Positions 11,953-13,915 of a DNA stretch of 13,915 nt are shown here, one piece after another (position 1 is the first letter of the stretch; each line of letters starts with the position of its first letter). The DNA lies in contig JALSUN010000045.1 of the NCBI GenBank assembly GCA_027061425.1, positions 1 to 13,915 on the forward strand, read 5' to 3'. Source of the DNA: Helicobacteraceae bacterium. Lineage in GTDB: Bacteria; Campylobacterota; Campylobacteria; Campylobacterales; Sulfurimonadaceae. The position numbers and the translations under genes are program-made. A model generated the notes under the pieces. The model was given only the letters and a program-made list of their open reading frames with translations, was not told the origin of the DNA and searched no databases.

Positions 11953-12987
11953 CTATTTTAACGCAGGATTAACCGTCTCTAAAACTTCCAGTCCAAAACC
12001 GCTCAGTCCTACAAACTCAGGAAGTTCAGAAGAGGTCAAAAGACGCATCTGTGTGATGCCATAAAGTTTTAAGATCTGTGCACCCACACCAAACTCTTTG
12101 ATATTGCTATGATTTTGGTCAGGGTTGTTAACAAAGAGAAGGACACCACCATTTTGTTTGAGGTACTCTATGGAGTCTATAAGCAGTCCATACTTCTCTT
12201 GGTTTAAAAGAAGGTCAATGTCTGAAATGACATTATGAACCTTAACATTGGCAGTCTCTCCTATATGATGAAAAGCTATGGCTGTATGTTCTAACCCCTC
12301 ATGGTCTACAAACGTCCGCTTCTGAGCCGTCATACCAAAAAAGTCTATCTCCTCTTCATGTGTCTGGTTCACCAAGATCTCATTGGCAAGTCTGTAAGCA
12401 ACAATGTCCGAAATAAAGACTGTTTTGAGCTGATGTTTTTTAGCGAACACATCTAAGTCATCACGACGTGCCATCTCTCCATCATCTTTGATGATCTCAC
12501 AGATAACACCACACCCCGTCAACCCTGCTAAACGGCAAATATCTACAGAACCTTCTGTATGACCCGTACGCACCAAGGTTCCTCCATCTTTAGCGATAAG
12601 AGGAAAGATATGTCCTGGCCGGGCAAGCTCACTCGCTTTACTCAAAGGGTTGGCTAAGATATTAATAGTCATGTCCCGCTCTGCTGCGGAGATACCCGTT
12701 AAGGCATCTGCTGCATCAACAGAGACTGTAAAAGCCGTCTCATACATGGAGTTGTTTGAAGAGACCATCGGGTTAAGCTCTAAACGCTCAGCAATCTCAC
12801 CACCCAAGGTCACACAGATCAGTCCTCTTGCCTCTTTAGCCATAAAATTGACATGTTCTGGTGTTGAGAAAACAGAAGCGTAAACAAGATCACCCTCATT
12901 TTCTCTATCTTCATCATCACACATAATGATCATGTTACCTTTTTTAATCTCTTCTATAGCTTCTAATACACGTTGTATAGGTGTCAT
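11953..12987 (-). CDS. ribB: 3,4-dihydroxy-2-butanone-4-phosphate synthase with degenerate RibA-like domain
   Basis: 344 aa. The first half (1-204) is RibB, which converts ribulose 5-phosphate to the four-carbon riboflavin precursor plus formate. The Mg site DDEDRENEGD is at 24-33, RTGHTEGSVD with its catalytic His at 140-149, and the GHIFPL loop at 125-130. The second half resembles GTP cyclohydrolase II at its end (FGVGAQILKLYGI, GLEVLETVNPALK) but contains no cysteine. The zinc-binding region (usually HSECLTGD..CDC) reads KVHNVISDIDLL, and the EGRG motif is missing, so this half cannot be an active RibA. Such bipartite proteins are usual in Campylobacterota, where a separate RibA exists elsewhere. 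It is first in a four-gene operon. Its ribosome site (GAAAG) is weak. Confidence 0.92.
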   Translation of the reverse strand: MTPIQRVLEAIEEIKKGNMIIMCDDEDRENEGDLVYASVFSTPEHVNFMAKEARGLICVTLGGEIAERLELNPMVSSNNSMYETAFTVSVDAADALTGISAAERDMTINILANPLSKASELARPGHIFPLIAKDGGTLVRTGHTEGSVDICRLAGLTGCGVICEIIKDDGEMARRDDLDVFAKKHQLKTVFISDIVAYRLANEILVNQTHEEEIDFFGMTAQKRTFVDHEGLEHTAIAFHHIGETANVKVHNVISDIDLLLNQEKYGLLIDSIEYLKQNGGVLLFVNNPDQNHSNIKEFGVGAQILKLYGITQMRLLTSSELPEFVGLSGFGLEVLETVNPALK

Positions 12988-13022
12988 TTCACATCTTTCT
13001 ACATAGTTTTTATTTGAAAGAG

Positions 13023-13028
13023 ATTATA
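13023..13028 (-). promoter_or_regulatory. Likely -10 box of the ribB operon
   Basis: Minus-strand TATAAT about 35 nt before the ribB ATG at 12987, in the gap before the tRNA promoter. No good -35 is seen at 16-18 nt. The FMN riboswitch that often precedes rib genes is not recognisable in this short leader. Confidence 0.4.
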
Positions 13029-13098
13029 GTCAACTTCCACCTAAAGACATATCAATTCGCTTCGCTAATTAAAATTTTTATATTTGTGTGAGAAAGAC

Positions 13099-13127
13099 TT
13101 GACAAAGCAAAACAAATACCCTATAAT
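13099..13127 (+). promoter_or_regulatory. Perfect consensus sigma-70 promoter for the tRNA pair
   Basis: TTGACA (13099-13104), exactly 17 nt, TATAAT (13122-13127), followed by a GC-rich discriminator (TCCGCCC), typical of growth-rate-controlled stable RNA genes. The mature tRNA-Gln begins 36 nt downstream. Confidence 0.85.
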
Positions 13128-13163
13128 TCCGCCCTCTTAAACATCTTGTTTAGGTTTTAGTGA

Positions 13164-13238
13164 TGGGGTATCGCCAAGCGGTAAGGCACCAGTTTTTGGT
13201 ACTGGCATTCGGGGGTTCGAATCCCTCTACCCCATCCA
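13164..13238 (+). tRNA. tRNA-Gln (anticodon UUG)
   Basis: 75 nt with encoded CCA. The acceptor stem TGGGGTA pairs with TACCCCA, the anticodon arm CCAGT-TTTTGGT-ACTGG gives anticodon TTG, and the T arm has GGGGGTTCGAATCCCTC. It is first of two tRNAs under the promoter at 13099-13127. Confidence 0.97.
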
Positions 13239-13243
13239 TAATG

Positions 13244-13279
13244 CTTTTAAAATTATCTCACTTGAGACTGTTTTAAAAG
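13244..13279. repeat. Inter-tRNA hairpin, AT-rich outer stem
   Basis: CTTTTAAAA (13244-13252) and TTTTAAAAG (13271-13279) are perfect complements, with an inner TCTCA-CT-TGAGA stem (13256-13267). The right arm is also the left arm of the larger inverted repeat 13272-13382, so only one of the two structures can form at a time. Confidence 0.55.
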
Positions 13280-13382
13280 TATTTGATTTTGGTTCTAACC
13301 AAGGCAGCTTCGACTGAGGTATCCATCAGGGATCCGAAAGAGACGCTAACGCAGGGTAGGAGCAAAAGCAAAAACTTTTAAA
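13272..13382. repeat. 111-bp imperfect inverted repeat between the tRNAs (MITE-like or structured RNA)
   Basis: TTTAAAAGT at 13272-13280 pairs perfectly with ACTTTTAAA at 13374-13382. The pairing continues inward with single mismatches (TTTG, TTTTG, then TTCTA with TAGGA, allowing one G-T pair) for about 29 positions. The centre is GC-richer, with a CTTCG/CGAA stem and an ATCC/GGAT stem near 13309-13338. TGT stands directly on both sides (13269-13271 and 13383-13385), like a 3-bp target duplication. It holds no ORF. It could be a tiny non-autonomous mobile element or a structured spacer RNA cut out during tRNA processing. Confidence 0.55.
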
Positions 13383-13385
13383 TGT

Positions 13386-13462
<77 letters not shown>

Positions 13463-13568
13463 ATTCAAATCAACTTTTCTTTCACAAAACAACACTTATT
13501 TATATAAACCAGTATTTTACTGATAACCTCTTACAAAAGCTTTGGCGTACTTAAGGTTTACACTCTCG

Positions 13569-13667
13569 ATGAAAAAGAAGCCTCGTGAGTTATCAAGAGA
13601 GAAATTTGACAAATCTCTAAGAAAACAGCTACACTTCCACCAACAAAACATAAGGAGCGCACCATGA
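13569..13667 (+). CDS. Possible 32-aa basic leader ORF
   Basis: ATG 13569 to TGA 13667. The product is very basic (begins MKKKPRELSREKFDKSLRKQ) with three His-Gln-rich residues later. Its stop overlaps the next ATG as ATGA. The ribosome site (AAGG, about 12 nt away) is weak. If translated, ribosomes reaching its end would run through 13652-13661 and open the hairpin that hides the ribosome site of the next ORF. I know no relatives. It may be chance, but the geometry is suggestive. Confidence 0.3.
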   Translation: MKKKPRELSREKFDKSLRKQLHFHQQNIRSAP

Positions 13668-13717
13668 AACCATTTTCATACACATCACAGATCACTCAAA
13701 GATCTTCTGCGCTCCTT
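13652..13717 (+). promoter_or_regulatory. Perfect 10-bp hairpin sequestering a Shine-Dalgarno site
   Basis: AAGGAGCGCA (13652-13661) and TGCGCTCCTT (13708-13717) are exact complements with a 46-nt loop. The left arm is the ribosome site AAGGAG of the ATG at 13664; the right arm lies in that ORF's codons 15-18. Upstream, TTGACA at 13610-13615 with TACACT 18 nt later could be a promoter. Confidence 0.55.
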
Positions 13718-13744
13718 CTCTCTTTTTTCCTGCTTAGCCTCTAA
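13664..13744 (+). CDS. Possible 26-aa hydrophobic small protein
   Basis: ATG 13664, TAA 13742-13744, with an excellent AAGGAG 7 nt upstream. Residues 1-13 are polar (MKPFSYTSQITQR); residues 14-26 are SSALLLSFFLLSL, a short hydrophobic run able to enter a membrane. This could be a small membrane peptide, a leader peptide, or the remnant of a signal sequence. The ribosome site is inside a strong hairpin, so expression would depend on unfolding. The 439-nt stretch 13463-13901 holds this, the preceding tiny ORF and little else. In 13745-13901 I see only a TTGACA-like box (13837-13842) and a TAGGA-CAGCA-TCCTA hairpin near 13870-13884. Confidence 0.4.
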   Translation: MKPFSYTSQITQRSSALLLSFFLLSL

Positions 13745-13901
13745 GCATATACCTTAAATTTTATAGATTCCTTGATTGGATGACCAGCTAAGAATGGCTG
13801 TGTATGCAATATAACACCTTTTGTGTTTGACATAAGATATATTTGCATATTGGATTATTGATGTTGTCATAGGACAGCATCCTACGGAAAAAAGAGAAAT
13901 A

Positions 13902-13915
13902 ATGAAAAAAACTGC
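13902..13915 (+). CDS. Start of a gene cut by the window end
   Basis: ATG AAA AAA ACT GC, preceded by the purine-rich GGAAAAAAGAGAAATA. MKKT is a common opening of a signal peptide. Only four full codons are visible, so the product cannot be named. The TTGACA-like box at 13837-13842 may belong to its promoter. Confidence 0.5.

Noticed and set aside
12988..13098. FMN riboswitch before ribB
   Set aside because: The gap is AT-rich and too short and shows no RFN-type conserved blocks.
13311..13362. TPP-riboswitch-like string (CTGAG ... ACGCAGGGTAGG)
   Set aside because: Only scattered words match; the order and helices of the THI element are absent and no thiamine gene follows.
13511..13523. 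CAGTA-TTT-TACTG as terminator of the tRNA operon
   Set aside because: The stem is only 5 bp, AT-rich, and no T-run follows.

Overview
The window looks like a piece of a Campylobacterota (Epsilonproteobacteria) chromosome, most likely a Sulfurimonas/Sulfurovum-type organism. The DNA is AT-rich and gene-dense with many 1-4 nt gene overlaps. Marker genes include a RibB protein with a decayed RibA-like half, a single-domain superoxide reductase, a family-4-type uracil-DNA glycosylase with weak motifs, and short-leader lipoproteins. The genus is an inference from gene style; no rRNA is present.

Left core (1-4734). The window opens inside an OmpA-type peptidoglycan-binding protein that overlaps a 59-aa gene. 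A monocistronic superoxide reductase follows, with a candidate Fur/PerR-type box upstream and a terminator-like hairpin downstream. Then comes a UDG-like gene overlapping the first of two tandem paralogous exported proteins with a periplasmic-binding-like look. Convergent to these is ybgC (acyl-CoA thioesterase).

Integrated island (about 4712-9112). A 22-bp near-perfect direct repeat (20/22), consisting of the first codons of ybgC, flanks about 4.4 kb. The left copy is the start of the intact ybgC. The right copy is a stranded ybgC 5' end next to the original divergent neighbour. Just inside the left end is the C-terminal stub of a tyrosine recombinase. The cargo is four genes, all on the minus strand: a DUF4143/AAA_14 ATPase with a Fic AMP-transferase, and a winged-helix/gamma-glutamylcyclotransferase fusion coupled to a glutamine-synthetase-like amidoligase. 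The second pair has a near-consensus promoter bracketed by a perfect 8-bp inverted repeat, a good candidate operator. I read this as a small, now immobile genomic island using ybgC as its attachment gene. The amidoligase/cyclotransferase pair is the best candidate for a poorly described system, perhaps one making and removing a gamma-glutamyl-type amide modification.

Right core (9113-13915). A small lipoprotein gene converges with a four-gene minus-strand operon: ribB(A), a C4 DksA/TraR-like protein, a CpsB-type PHP phosphatase and an exported NagZ-like glycosidase. Beyond it a perfect consensus promoter drives tRNA-Gln(UUG) and initiator tRNA-Met(CAU). The two tRNAs are separated by a 111-bp imperfect inverted repeat flanked by TGT. 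After the tRNAs lies a stretch with two overlapping tiny ORFs. The second ORF's Shine-Dalgarno is buried in a perfect 10-bp hairpin that translation of the first would melt. The window ends in the first codons of another gene.
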